In this document: piece by piece, positions 45,394 through 55,155 of the stretch
Numbering within the stretch: position 1 is the first letter of the stretch
Layout: every line of letters begins with the position of its first letter
Assembly: GCF_014252055.1 (NCBI RefSeq)
Contig: NZ_CP059208.1
Location: 248,001 to 312,000 of the forward strand
DNA length: 64,000 nt
Reading direction: 5' to 3'
From: Blattabacterium cuenoti
GTDB lineage: Bacteria; Bacteroidota; Bacteroidia; Flavobacteriales; Blattabacteriaceae
Made by a program: the position numbers and the translations under genes
The notes under the pieces: generated by a model
What the model was told of the DNA's origin: nothing
The model's input: only the letters and a program-made list of their open reading frames with translations
The model's database searches: none

Positions 45394-46742
45394 CCACCAA
45401 TAATTTTTTTATCAATTAGATCAGCTATCATAACTCCATCCTTATCTATCTTTCTTAAAAAAACATTTAATAATGTATTTTCATATAATGAATTATATGG
45501 GATTTTGGTTCTAATATAATTTTCTGTATAGCCATACATATATTCTTCATTTCTAGAGTTTTTTTCAAATAAAACAGTTTTTTTTGTATTAATTTGTTTT
45601 TCACAAAAAGAAATATATTTTTCTTTTGAAAGATTTCGTAAAACTTTATTTCGTTTCCATTGTATTTTTTTATATATATATCCTTCTGACATTTCCATTG
45701 TTATAGATTTTGTGTTTGGCCTAGGAGAATAGGTAAATATATGTAAGGATGAAATTTCTAATTTTTTCAAGAAAAAATAAGTATCCAAAAAATGTTTGTG
45801 TGATTCACCTGGATACCCAACAATAACATCTGAACCTATATAAGCATCTGGTATCAGTTCTCGTATTTTTTTTACTCTTTCTTCATATATTTCACGTTGA
45901 TAACGTCTTTGCATCTTTCTTAAAATAATGTTATTACCAGATTGTAAAGGAATATGAAAATGAGGGACAAAACGTTTACTTTTTGATAAAAATTCAATAC
46001 ATTCATTTTTCAATAAATTAGGTTCTATTGAGGATAAACGTATTCTTACATTTTCTTCAATTTCATCTATAGCCTGTATTAAATCAAAAAATGTGTATAA
46101 TCTACGATTGTATCCATAATATTTGTCATATATTTTTCCATAATCTCCTATATTAATACCTGTTAATACTATTTCTTTAACTCCTCTATTAAAAATAAAT
46201 CTTATCTTATCTAAGATATTTTGCATTTTTTCAGAACGAGAATTTCCTCTTGACATAGGAATTGAACAATAACTGCATTTATAATCACACCCATCCTGTA
46301 TTTTTAAAAAAGAACGGGTTCTATCTCCAATAGAAAAAGATGGAGAAAAAGAATAATGATTTTTTAATTTTGAAAAAATACTAATACTATTCTTGTGAAA
46401 AAAACTTTTATTAAGATAATCTACTATTTTAAATTTTTCTTCATTTCCTAATATTAGATTTACTCCAACAATAGTTGAAACTTTTTTTGGATTAAGCTGA
46501 GCATAACATCCTATTGCTACAATCATAGCTTCAGAATTTTTATTCCTAGCAGAACGTACAATACGCTTGAATTCTATTTCTGCATTTTTTGTAACAGAAC
46601 AACTATTAATTACATAAATATCAGCATAACTATTGAAAGAAACTTTTTGATAGTAATATTTATCGAATTTTTTTGATATAGTAGAGGTCTCTGCATAATT
46701 TAGCTTACAACCCATTGTATAAAATGCAACTTTTTTTTTCAA
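45390..46742 (-). CDS. mtaB: tRNA (N6-threonylcarbamoyladenosine(37)-C2)-methylthiotransferase MtaB
   Basis: This radical-SAM methylthiotransferase adds a 2-methylthio group to t6A37 of tRNA. The N-terminal domain begins VAFYTMGCKLNYAETS, with further cysteines in NSCSV and IGCYAQ that bind the second Fe-S cluster; the radical-SAM cluster motif is CDYKCSYCSIP; LTGINIGDYG and VGYPGES follow, with a TRAM-like end. The GCKLN N-terminus favours MtaB over MiaB or RimO. Its start overlaps the peroxiredoxin stop by four bases. Confidence 0.92.
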   Translation of the reverse strand: MKKKVAFYTMGCKLNYAETSTISKKFDKYYYQKVSFNSYADIYVINSCSVTKNAEIEFKRIVRSARNKNSEAMIVAIGCYAQLNPKKVSTIVGVNLILGNEEKFKIVDYLNKSFFHKNSISIFSKLKNHYSFSPSFSIGDRTRSFLKIQDGCDYKCSYCSIPMSRGNSRSEKMQNILDKIRFIFNRGVKEIVLTGINIGDYGKIYDKYYGYNRRLYTFFDLIQAIDEIEENVRIRLSSIEPNLLKNECIEFLSKSKRFVPHFHIPLQSGNNIILRKMQRRYQREIYEERVKKIRELIPDAYIGSDVIVGYPGESHKHFLDTYFFLKKLEISSLHIFTYSPRPNTKSITMEMSEGYIYKKIQWKRNKVLRNLSKEKYISFCEKQINTKKTVLFEKNSRNEEYMYGYTENYIRTKIPYNSLYENTLLNVFLRKIDKDGVMIADLIDKKIIGG

Positions 46743-47371
46743 TTTTTTGAAGAAAAGTAATTTATAATTCCACTATGACTAGCATCCATTCCTTTTTTTC
46801 CTTTTTCCCAATTTGCAGGACAAACCTCGCCACTTTTCTCATAGTATTGAAGCGCATCAATTATGCGAATAGCTTCATTGATATCTCTTCCTAAAGGAAA
46901 ATCATTTACTAAAAAATGTCTAATAATACCATTCTTATCTATTAAAAATAAACCTCTATAAGCGATTAGTTCTCCTGAAGCTTTCCATTCTTCTTCACAA
47001 AAGACCCAATCTCCAGATAAAACTCCATAGTTATGAGATATGGTTTTATTGATATCAGAAACTATGGGATAGGTTACTCCGTGTATTCCACCTTTTTCTT
47101 TTGGAATTTGTAACCAAGCCAAATGAGATTGTTCTGTATCTGTAGATACAGCGACAACCTGTACATCTCTTATTTTAAAATCTTTTATTTTATCTTGAAA
47201 TGCATATATTTCTGTTGGACAAACAAAAGTAAAATCCTTAGGATAAAAAAAAAGTAAAACGTATTTTAGCCCCCTAAATTGTTTTAAAGTAAAATTTTGT
47301 ACAATATCTTTTCCATTTAACACTGCACTAGCTGTAAAATCAGGTGCTTGTTTTGAGATAAAAGTTTTCAT
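46739..47371 (-). CDS. 2-Cys peroxiredoxin (AhpC/Prx1 type)
   Basis: Typical 2-Cys peroxiredoxin reducing hydrogen and alkyl peroxides. The peroxidatic cysteine is Cys51 in DFTFVCPTEI, and the resolving cysteine lies in GEVCPANWEKGKKGM near residue 180. GGIHGVTYPIVSDINKTISHNYGVL and RGLFLIDKNGIIRHF are usual for the Prx1/AhpC group. Length 210 is normal. No AhpF-like reductase is nearby. mtaB is coupled downstream, and dnaG lies 37 bases upstream on the same strand. Confidence 0.93.
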   Translation of the reverse strand: MKTFISKQAPDFTASAVLNGKDIVQNFTLKQFRGLKYVLLFFYPKDFTFVCPTEIYAFQDKIKDFKIRDVQVVAVSTDTEQSHLAWLQIPKEKGGIHGVTYPIVSDINKTISHNYGVLSGDWVFCEEEWKASGELIAYRGLFLIDKNGIIRHFLVNDFPLGRDINEAIRIIDALQYYEKSGEVCPANWEKGKKGMDASHSGIINYFSSKN

Positions 47372-47408
47372 TTTATTATATTTTTTTATACGAATTTACC
47401 AAAAAAAA

Positions 47409-49244
47409 TTATACATATCTGTGTAATTTTTTATTAATCTTATTTTTTATGTCAGTTAGATACATAATTCTCTTTAGAAAAGATTTATTTTCAATATTAT
47501 TATCATGTTTTATGATTTCCTCTTTAATCAATTTCAAAATATATTGAGATTTATATCTTAATAAAAGATCAACAATATATTGATCTATATGTTCCTCATG
47601 ATAAGTTACTTTTATTCCTTTTTTTTCCCATTTAGATAATGAATAAGATTTTTCATTTTCTTTAACGGTTAAATTTCTTATTTTTTCCCCATTTTTTGAA
47701 CAAATATTATCAAATATTTCTTGGTTTTTTTTTAAATAAAAACGTAAGTTGAAATCACTAAAAAAATTCAATAATTCCTGAATAATTGTTGTTTCATGCT
47801 TTCCTTTTTTTATTATCTTATCTCCATAAGATAAAATTAATTGCATTAATTTTATCTCAAGGGTTAGAAGAAAATTTTCCCTTTTTTTTTCTATTTTACG
47901 AATTTTATTTATTTCAACTAAATATTTTTCCTTTACATTTTTTTTTTCTATTTTTTCCAATTCTGAGTTTAGAATTTCTTGTTTAATATTTAGAACTCTG
48001 GAGGTTTCTTGCAAGAATAATTCTTTTTGAAGTATATTTTTTATTTTTGAAATGCTATTCAAAATATTTAAAATTAAAAGAGATTTTTTAATGGGTTCAT
48101 ATTTTTTTTTATAAAATTTATCATATATTTTCTTTTTGTAAGAAATGAAATTGTAACTTTTTTTCATTAAAAAATCTTTTAGTTGAGATCTAGAATATCT
48201 TCTAGATAAAGAATCTGGATCTTCTCCATTAGAAATAAATAAGATACGTATATTCATTTCTTTTTCTAACATCATATTAACCACTCTTAAAGATGCTTTA
48301 ATTCCAGATATATCTCCATCATAAAAAAGGATAACATTTTTTGTCAATCTCTTGATTGACAAAATTTGATCTACAGTAAGTGAAATTCCAGAGGATGAAA
48401 CAACATTTTTTATTCCATTCTGATGAAAAGAAATTACATCTGTATACCCTTCTACTAAATAACAAAAATTTTCTTTTATAATATATTTTTTAGATTGAAA
48501 TATCCCGTATAATATTTTACTCTTTTGAAATAGAGAACTTTCAGATGAATTTATATACTTTGTTATAAAATTATTAGAATCAATAGTTCTTCCACCAAAA
48601 CCTACTACTTTTCCTGATAAATTATGTATTGGGAACATAATCCTTTTACGAAAACAATCAAAATAGTTGTTATTTTTCTTAATAACAGTAAGACCAGATT
48701 TTTCTATTTCCTGTATTTCAAATCCTTTTTTTAAAGCCTTTTTAGTAAAATAATTCCAAGAAAAAGAAGCGTACCCTAATTCAAATTTCTGAATTGATTT
48801 TATATTGAATCCTCTTTTTTGAATTAAATAATTCAATCCATTTTTTTTTCCTTCTTCAGTTAAAAATAACTGTTTTATAAAAATATTTTTAGCATAATCT
48901 TGAATTAAATATAATCTTTCATTTCTTAAATTTTTATAGGATTTCTCTTCTGTATATTTTATATTTATGTTATATTTTTTAGCTAAAAAATGTAATGATT
49001 CTACATAAGAAAAATTTTCATGTTCCATAAGAAAAGTGATGAGATCACCTCCCTTTCCAGAGCTAAAATCTTTCCATATTTTTTTTGTTGGAGATACGAT
49101 GAAAGAGGGTGTTTTTTCATTAGAAAATGGACTTAATCCTCTATAATTGATTCCACTTTTTCTCAATTCTACGAAATTTCCAATAACATCCTCTATACAA
49201 GAAGCAGAAAGTATTTTTTTTTTAGTTTCTTTAGAAATAATCAT
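47409..49244 (-). CDS. dnaG: DNA primase
   Basis: DnaG lays down RNA primers for replication. The N-terminal CHC2-like domain keeps its framework (GLSPFSNEKTPSFIVSP...DFSSGKGGD) but lacks the Cys/His zinc ligands of the usual CPFH..C..C pattern. The TOPRIM core is complete: VEGYTDVISFHQNG with the catalytic Glu, and LFYDGDISGIKAS with the Asp pair. The C-terminal helical part (to residue 611) is Lys-rich and poorly conserved. It sits between the peroxiredoxin and rpe genes on the same strand. Confidence 0.94.
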   Translation of the reverse strand: MIISKETKKKILSASCIEDVIGNFVELRKSGINYRGLSPFSNEKTPSFIVSPTKKIWKDFSSGKGGDLITFLMEHENFSYVESLHFLAKKYNINIKYTEEKSYKNLRNERLYLIQDYAKNIFIKQLFLTEEGKKNGLNYLIQKRGFNIKSIQKFELGYASFSWNYFTKKALKKGFEIQEIEKSGLTVIKKNNNYFDCFRKRIMFPIHNLSGKVVGFGGRTIDSNNFITKYINSSESSLFQKSKILYGIFQSKKYIIKENFCYLVEGYTDVISFHQNGIKNVVSSSGISLTVDQILSIKRLTKNVILFYDGDISGIKASLRVVNMMLEKEMNIRILFISNGEDPDSLSRRYSRSQLKDFLMKKSYNFISYKKKIYDKFYKKKYEPIKKSLLILNILNSISKIKNILQKELFLQETSRVLNIKQEILNSELEKIEKKNVKEKYLVEINKIRKIEKKRENFLLTLEIKLMQLILSYGDKIIKKGKHETTIIQELLNFFSDFNLRFYLKKNQEIFDNICSKNGEKIRNLTVKENEKSYSLSKWEKKGIKVTYHEEHIDQYIVDLLLRYKSQYILKLIKEEIIKHDNNIENKSFLKRIMYLTDIKNKINKKLHRYV

Positions 49245-49256
49245 AAATAAAACTAA

Positions 49257-49910
49257 TTAAGTTAGTTCTTTCATTTTATGAATGATCTTTTTTGGATTGG
49301 AATTAGAAAAAATGGCAGTTCCTGCTACCAATATATCTGCTCCATTTTTAAATAATGAATAAGCATTTTCTAAATTAATACCTCCATCTACTTCTATAAG
49401 AGCAGAAGAATCTTTCTTTAGTATTAAATCTTTAGTTTCTTCTAATTTTTTATAGGTTTGGTTAATAAATTTTTGTCCACCAAAACCAGGATTTACGCTC
49501 ATCAATAAAACAAAATCAAGATATTTTATGATCTCTTGTAAAAGAAAAACTGGAGTATGCGGATTTATTGCTACACCTACTTTCATTCCATGTTCTTTAA
49601 TAGAAAAAACCGTTCTATTTAAATGTATGCAAGCTTCATAATGAACATGAACATGATCTGCTCCACAATCCCTTAATTGTTCTATGTATCTTTCCGGTTC
49701 CAATATCATTAAATGTATATCTATTGGTTTGTATGCATACTTTTTCACATATTTTGTAAACATAAATCCAAAGGAAATATTTGAAACAAAAGATGAATCC
49801 ATAATATCAAGATGAACCCAATCTGCTTCACTACCGTTCAGCATTTCTATCTCACTATATAAAAAAGCTAAATCAGCTGAAAGTAAAGATGGAGCTATAA
49901 TTTTATTCAT
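49257..49910 (-). CDS. rpe: Ribulose-phosphate 3-epimerase
   Basis: Rpe converts ribulose 5-phosphate to xylulose 5-phosphate in the pentose phosphate pathway. The TIM-barrel motifs are intact: APSLLSADLAFL, WVHLDIMDSSFV and IDIHLMILEPERYI (metal ligands His/Asp), LLMSVNPGFGGQKFI, and the C-terminal phosphate site IEVDGGINLENA. The frame opens at 49928, but ATG 49910 gives MNKIIAPSLLSADL, the family start. dnaG follows 12 bases downstream; fabI is upstream. Confidence 0.95.
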   Translation of the reverse strand: MNKIIAPSLLSADLAFLYSEIEMLNGSEADWVHLDIMDSSFVSNISFGFMFTKYVKKYAYKPIDIHLMILEPERYIEQLRDCGADHVHVHYEACIHLNRTVFSIKEHGMKVGVAINPHTPVFLLQEIIKYLDFVLLMSVNPGFGGQKFINQTYKKLEETKDLILKKDSSALIEVDGGINLENAYSLFKNGADILVAGTAIFSNSNPKKIIHKMKELT

Positions 49911-49941
49911 AAGATTTATTTTTATCAAAAATATGAATTAA

Positions 49942-50748
49942 TTATGATTCTATTATTTCACTAATTCCAATTCCAGTATTAGAAAAACCTCCATCGTGAT
50001 ATAAATTTTGCATAGTAACTTTTCTTGTTAAATCTGAAAAAAGTGTAATAATATAATTAGCACAATCTTGTGCAGAAGCATTACCTAACGGCGATACTTT
50101 TTCAGAAAAAAGGAAAAGTTGATCAAAACCTTTTATTCCTTTTGCTGATTTTGTTATGCTAGGAGATTGTGATACTGTATTTACTCTAACCTTTTCTTTT
50201 TTCCCCCAAAAATATCCAAAATTTCGTGTAACGCTCTCTAAATAAGATTTATAATCTGACATATCTCCATAATATGGAAAACTACGTTGGGAAGCAATAT
50301 ATGTAAGAGCAACAATGGACCCCCATTTATTCATAGCATTTTTATTCCAAGCTGTTTGCATTATTTTATGATAAGAAACAGCAGATATATCCCATCCTTT
50401 TCTTAAAAATTCATAATTTAGAGATGTATAAGTTAATCCTTTTCGGATATTTATTGACATGGCTATAGAATGTAATAAAAAATCTATTCTAGATCCAAAA
50501 AAATCTAATGTTTTTTCAAATAAAAAATCTAAATCTTTAATAGAAGTAGCATCAGCTGGAATAACTATAGATTTTGTTTTACGAGATAACTCATGAATAT
50601 TCCCAATTCGTATAGAAGCCGGAGTATTAGTTAATACAAAAGATGCTTTCTCTTCAAAAGCTTTTTCTGCTACTTTCCAAGCAATAGAATCTTCGTTTAA
50701 AGCTCCAAATATAATTCCTTTTTTGCCCTTCAATAAATTATAAGACAT
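49942..50748 (-). CDS. fabI: Enoyl-[acyl-carrier-protein] reductase (NADH)
   Basis: FabI reduces enoyl-ACP in the fatty-acid elongation cycle. This short-chain dehydrogenase shows GIIFGALNEDSIAWKVAEKA at the N-terminal cofactor site, LLHSIAMS, and the Y-x6-K catalytic pair in FPYYGDMSDYKSYLES, followed by VNTVSQSPSITKSAKGIKGF. Length 268 is normal for the Bacteroidota form. The phosphopantetheinyl transferase at 19 kb would supply holo-ACP for it. Confidence 0.94.
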   Translation of the reverse strand: MSYNLLKGKKGIIFGALNEDSIAWKVAEKAFEEKASFVLTNTPASIRIGNIHELSRKTKSIVIPADATSIKDLDFLFEKTLDFFGSRIDFLLHSIAMSINIRKGLTYTSLNYEFLRKGWDISAVSYHKIMQTAWNKNAMNKWGSIVALTYIASQRSFPYYGDMSDYKSYLESVTRNFGYFWGKKEKVRVNTVSQSPSITKSAKGIKGFDQLFLFSEKVSPLGNASAQDCANYIITLFSDLTRKVTMQNLYHDGGFSNTGIGISEIIES

Positions 50749-50767
50749 AAAGTTATAGTTTAATCAT

Positions 50768-52021
50768 CTATTTAAGATTAAAAACATTTTTTATTTCATA
50801 TAGATAATTTACTTTTTCCCAAGTAAATAAATCTACTTTTCGTTTTATCTTATTTCCCTTTATATCTGAGAAATATTTCCACACTTTTCTTGGATTCTTT
50901 CCCATGTGTCCATATACAGATGTCTCTTCATACATAGGTTGACGCAACTTTAATCTTTTTTCTATAGCATATGGACGTAAATCGAAAATTTTTTTTATAT
51001 TCAGTACTATATCTTCATTATTAATATTTGATCTACCATAAGTTTTTACAAAGATACTTATTGGTTCTGATATACCAGCTGCATAGGATATTTGTATAAG
51101 TATTTCATCAGAAATTCCTGCTGCTACAAGATTTTTAGCAATATGTCTAGCAGCATAAGCTCCAGATCTATCCATTTTAGATGGATCTTTGCCAGAAAAA
51201 GCTCCACCTCCATGAGCACCTCTACCTCCGTAGGTATCTACAATAATTTTTCTTCCGGTAAGTCCTGTATCCCCATGAGGTCCCCCTGTAACAAATTTTC
51301 CTGTAGAATTAATGTAATATTTTGTATTATCAGTAAATAATTTTTTTATTTTTTTTGATAAAATATTTTCTTTAACTCTCGGAATTAAAACATTTCTAAT
51401 GTCTTGAATAATTTTTTTATGCATTTTTTCTTTAGTATCAAATTCATCGTGCTGAGTTGAAATTACAATAGTATGTATATGTATTGGTTCCTTATTATCG
51501 GAATATTCTAAAGTAACTTGTGATTTTGAATCTGGACGTAAATAAGTCATTTCTTTTCCTTCATTTCGTATGCATGAAAGTTCCTTTAATAAACTATGTG
51601 ATATCTCTAATGATAATGGCATATAATTTTCCGATTCTTTCACCGCATAACCAAATATTATGCCCTGATCTCCAGCACCTTGTTCATCTTTATTTAATTT
51701 TTGTATTCCTTTTAATAGATCTAAAGATTGTTCTTGAATAGAAGAAATAATTCCACAAGAGTCAGCATGAAATCTATATTCATTTTTTGTATATCCTATT
51801 TTTTTAAGAACATCACGAGCTATTTTCTGAATATTTATCCAAGTATTAGAATTGATTTCCCCAGATAATATAATTTGTCCAGTTGTTACCAAAGTTTCTA
51901 CAGCTACTTTAGCATCTGGATCATTAGCTAAGAAATGATCTAATATTGCATCCGATATCTGATCGGAAATTTTATCCGGATGTCCTTCCGAAACAGATTC
52001 GCTAGTAAATAAATAAGTCAT
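50768..52021 (-). CDS. metK: S-adenosylmethionine synthetase
   Basis: MetK makes S-adenosylmethionine, used by the many methyltransferases of this window (RsmH, RsmG, TrmD, RlmB, PrmC, MtaB). Signatures are SEGHPDKISDQISDAILD, GAGDQGIIFGYA, and GGGAFSGKDPSKMDRSGAYAAR. Length 417 is the Bacteroidota size. It starts 28 bases after the DAHP synthase gene, too close for a SAM riboswitch, and none is seen. Confidence 0.96.
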   Translation of the reverse strand: MTYLFTSESVSEGHPDKISDQISDAILDHFLANDPDAKVAVETLVTTGQIILSGEINSNTWINIQKIARDVLKKIGYTKNEYRFHADSCGIISSIQEQSLDLLKGIQKLNKDEQGAGDQGIIFGYAVKESENYMPLSLEISHSLLKELSCIRNEGKEMTYLRPDSKSQVTLEYSDNKEPIHIHTIVISTQHDEFDTKEKMHKKIIQDIRNVLIPRVKENILSKKIKKLFTDNTKYYINSTGKFVTGGPHGDTGLTGRKIIVDTYGGRGAHGGGAFSGKDPSKMDRSGAYAARHIAKNLVAAGISDEILIQISYAAGISEPISIFVKTYGRSNINNEDIVLNIKKIFDLRPYAIEKRLKLRQPMYEETSVYGHMGKNPRKVWKYFSDIKGNKIKRKVDLFTWEKVNYLYEIKNVFNLK

Positions 52022-52049
52022 TTTTTTAGGACTTAGCTGTCTGTTTTTT

Positions 52050-53135
52050 TTATTTTATATTATTTTGAATTTTAATAGACTCTTCATGCAAAATTTTGAA
52101 AATTCCTTTTAGTAGTTCATCAGAAAGCCCAAAACTACTACCTAATTTTAGGGATTTTTCCATTATATTATCCCATCTTTTTGGCTGAAAAACAGCTATT
52201 TTTGAAGATTTTTTCAAAGAACCTAATTTTTTAGCAATATTCATTCTTTCGGCTAAAAGTGTAATAATATTCTCATCTAATTCATCAATCAAAATTCTTA
52301 AAGAATCTAAATCTCTTGCATCTTTTTGGTCACATGAATTTAATTTTAATTCTTTTATCATCTTTATAAGATTCTCTGGAGTAATTTGTTGTGCAGCGTC
52401 ACTCCAAGCTTGATCTGGAGAACAATGACTTTCTATCATTAAACCTTCACATTTAAAAATGTAATAAGCTTTTTTTGCTATGTCAAGTAACTCTTTTTTA
52501 TTTCCACAAATATGTGAAGGGTCACATATGATAGGAATTCTAGGAAGCATACTTCTTAAATTCAATAGCATGTTCCAATTTGGCTGATTTCTATATTTAG
52601 AACTTTTATAGGTATAAAAACCACGGTGTATCACTCCTAGTTTTCTAATACCTTTCACAAACAAACGTTCTAAAGAACCTATCCATAAATCTAAATCAGG
52701 ATGAATAGGATTTTTAACCAAAACAATTTTATCATTTTCTCCTTCTAAAGCTTCTGCTATTTCTTGAATGGTAAAAGGACTAGCAGTACTTCTAGCACCT
52801 ATCCACAGGACATCTATACCAAAAGATATTGATAGTCTAACATGTTCTGCATTTGCTATTTCTGTTGCTACCATTAATCCTGTATCTTTCTTTACTTTTT
52901 TTAACCAGGAAAGCCCTTTTTTTCCTATTCCTTCGAAGTTATTAGGTTTAGTCCTAGGTTTCCATATTCCTGCTCTAAATATTTGAACATATGAATTTTT
53001 TAGTCTATCAGCTGTTTCTAATATTTGTTCTTCACTTTCCGCACTACAAGGTCCAGATATGATTAAAGGTTTATTCCATTTATTATCAATCCAAGATCTA
53101 TCTATACTTTTATTTAGAATATTTTTTTCCATCAC
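52050..53135 (-). CDS. Bifunctional DAHP synthase / chorismate mutase
   Basis: The first about 260 residues are a KDPG-like type I-beta 3-deoxy-D-arabino-heptulosonate 7-phosphate synthase: ISGPCSAESEEQILETA, FRAGIWKPRTKPNNFEG, DVLWIGARST, LVKNPIHPDLDLWIG and PIICDPSHICG. The last about 90 residues are an AroQ-type chorismate mutase (SLRILIDELDENIITLLAERM). One protein thus opens the shikimate pathway and commits chorismate to prephenate. It is the last gene of the pheA-aminotransferase-tyrA group, 8 bases after tyrA, so aromatic synthesis is a unit here. Confidence 0.94.
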   Translation of the reverse strand: MMEKNILNKSIDRSWIDNKWNKPLIISGPCSAESEEQILETADRLKNSYVQIFRAGIWKPRTKPNNFEGIGKKGLSWLKKVKKDTGLMVATEIANAEHVRLSISFGIDVLWIGARSTASPFTIQEIAEALEGENDKIVLVKNPIHPDLDLWIGSLERLFVKGIRKLGVIHRGFYTYKSSKYRNQPNWNMLLNLRSMLPRIPIICDPSHICGNKKELLDIAKKAYYIFKCEGLMIESHCSPDQAWSDAAQQITPENLIKMIKELKLNSCDQKDARDLDSLRILIDELDENIITLLAERMNIAKKLGSLKKSSKIAVFQPKRWDNIMEKSLKLGSSFGLSDELLKGIFKILHEESIKIQNNIK

Positions 53136-53143
53136 AATTTAAT

Positions 53144-53992
53144 TTACACATATTTTTTATCTTTCATTTTATTTGCTTTTTTTATATATTGATCGACCTT
53201 ATCTAATTTTTCGCTTATCAAACAATCACGAAATATCTCTAAGTGATTAATATAAAAATTTATGGCTTTAATCAAATTTTTTCTATTAGAAATAAAAATA
53301 GGCAACCAAGTTTCAGGTTTACTTTTCGCTAAACGTGTAGTTGAATATAATCCGCTTCCCATCATATTATTAAATATTTTTTCTTTATTTTCAAATTCTT
53401 CTAAAACTGTACATGCTAAAGCAAAGGAAATAACATGAGGTAAATGAGAAACATAAGCAATATATAAATCGTGTTCTTTAGATGTAATAGAAATTATCTG
53501 CATGTCAATAGTAGAATATATTTTTTTAGCTATAGACATAGCATCAGGATCACTAAGTTCACAATCACAAATAATACAGTTTTTTTTATAAAAAAGATTG
53601 TGATGAGCAGATATAGCTCCAGATTTTTCAATACCAGCAATTGGATGTGTTGCAACAAAACGACTTCTTTTTGGATGAGAGTAAACTTTGTTACAAATAT
53701 CATATTTAGTAGATCCAGTATCTATAATAACTGTATCTCTACTAATTTCATTTAAAATACTTGGTAAAATTTTTTCTATTCCATCTACTGGAATGGATAA
53801 AATAATTACTGAAGATTGTATTATAAGATCTTGTAAAGGAATTATTTCATCTACTATTCCAAGTTTTATAGCATTAGAAGCATTTTCTTTATTAGAATCT
53901 GTTCCTATAAATTTATCTCCAAAATTAGATTTACGTAATCCTAATCCAATAGATCCTCCAATCAATCCTAATCCTATAATTCCAATATTCAT
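53144..53992 (-). CDS. tyrA: Prephenate dehydrogenase
   Basis: TyrA oxidises prephenate to 4-hydroxyphenylpyruvate, the tyrosine branch. The NAD site GIIGLGLIGGSIGLGL is at the N-terminus, followed by DTGSTK, THPIAGIEKSG and SHLPHVISFALA, all typical. The frame opens at 54040, but ATG 53992 starts exactly at the NAD loop (MNIGIIGLG) and overlaps the upstream aminotransferase stop by four bases, so I chose it. No ACT domain is seen at the C-terminus. Confidence 0.94.
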   Translation of the reverse strand: MNIGIIGLGLIGGSIGLGLRKSNFGDKFIGTDSNKENASNAIKLGIVDEIIPLQDLIIQSSVIILSIPVDGIEKILPSILNEISRDTVIIDTGSTKYDICNKVYSHPKRSRFVATHPIAGIEKSGAISAHHNLFYKKNCIICDCELSDPDAMSIAKKIYSTIDMQIISITSKEHDLYIAYVSHLPHVISFALACTVLEEFENKEKIFNNMMGSGLYSTTRLAKSKPETWLPIFISNRKNLIKAINFYINHLEIFRDCLISEKLDKVDQYIKKANKMKDKKYV

Positions 53993-55146
53993 GAAAAAAT
54001 TATATTTTTTGCTTTTTCCAAAATGTTTACAGGACAACACATAGAAAACCTTACATAACCTTTTCCATTTTTACCAAAAATGCTTCCAGGAGTAATGAAA
54101 ATGTGATATTTTTTAAGAATATTATCGGACCATTTATAATCATTAACTTTATGATCTATTATCTTTGCCCAAACAAAAATTCCACAACTTTTTACTGAAT
54201 ATTTTAAATTCAAATAATCACATATTTCCCATATAATTTTTCTACGTTTAGAATATTCTACATTAAGTTTCTTAAACCAATCATGATGATTTTTCATAGC
54301 TTCTATAGCTCCAATTTGAATTGGATAATACATACCGGAATCCATTTGACTTTTTGTTTTAGAAATATTATGAATAAATTCTTTTTTTCCTATTACCATT
54401 CCAACTCTCCATCCAGGCATATTATAACTCTTACTTAAAGAATTCAATTCTATAGCAATATCTTTAGCCCCTTTAATATTAAAAATACTTAAAGGACGTT
54501 CATTATTCAACATAAAACTATAAGGATTATCGTGAACTAACAATATATTATTTTTTTTAGCGAAAAAAACTATTTTTTCTAGTTTTTCTAAATTTATTAA
54601 AGCACCCGTAGGCATATGAGGATAATTTATCCACATAATCTTCACATTATCCATATTATTTTTATCTACTATAGATTGAATATCAGGGATCCACCCTTTT
54701 TTCTCATAAAGATCATAATAAATAATATCCGCTTCTATAAGTTTAGATATAGAGGAATATGTAGGATATCCAGGATCTGGAATTAATACTTTATCTCCTC
54801 TGTTTAAATAAGACATACTTATATGCATAATTCCTTCTTTAGATCCAATTAATGGTAAAATTTCATAATTATAATCTATACGTACTTGATACAATTTCCA
54901 ATACCAATTGGATATAGCAATACGTAGTTCTTCTATCCCTATATAACTTTGATAAGTATTAGCATGATCTAATTCTGATGCTTCTTTCATTTTTTGTATT
55001 ACCCCATTCGGGGGAAGAATATCCGGATTCCCAATTCCTAAATTGATGATATTCACTCCATTTTCCTCAAGAAGATAAATTTCTTTCATCTTTTTAGAAA
55101 AAAAGTATTCCGATATTTGATTCATTCTTTTTGCTTCTGTAATCAT
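53989..55146 (-). CDS. Class I aminotransferase of the aromatic operon
   Basis: A 385-residue PLP aminotransferase with NLGIGNPDILPPNGVI, YQSYIGIEELRIAISNWY, INYPHMPTGALINLEKLE, LVHDNPYSFML and the PLP lysine in LNSLSKSYNMPGWRVGMVIG. The fold resembles LL-diaminopimelate or aspartate aminotransferases. Lying between pheA and tyrA, it is the likely enzyme for the last step to phenylalanine and tyrosine, or it could transaminate prephenate; the sequence alone does not settle this. It is coupled with tyrA by a 4-base overlap. Confidence 0.88.
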   Translation of the reverse strand: MITEAKRMNQISEYFFSKKMKEIYLLEENGVNIINLGIGNPDILPPNGVIQKMKEASELDHANTYQSYIGIEELRIAISNWYWKLYQVRIDYNYEILPLIGSKEGIMHISMSYLNRGDKVLIPDPGYPTYSSISKLIEADIIYYDLYEKKGWIPDIQSIVDKNNMDNVKIMWINYPHMPTGALINLEKLEKIVFFAKKNNILLVHDNPYSFMLNNERPLSIFNIKGAKDIAIELNSLSKSYNMPGWRVGMVIGKKEFIHNISKTKSQMDSGMYYPIQIGAIEAMKNHHDWFKKLNVEYSKRRKIIWEICDYLNLKYSVKSCGIFVWAKIIDHKVNDYKWSDNILKKYHIFITPGSIFGKNGKGYVRFSMCCPVNILEKAKNIIFS

Positions 55147-55155
55147 AAAAAAACA

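Noticed and set aside
52022-52049. SAM riboswitch before metK
   Set aside because: Only 28 bases separate metK from the upstream gene, and no structured leader is seen.
53688-54044. 118-codon open frame antisense to tyrA
   Set aside because: It mirrors the conserved NAD-binding part of TyrA and is explained by codon bias on the other strand.
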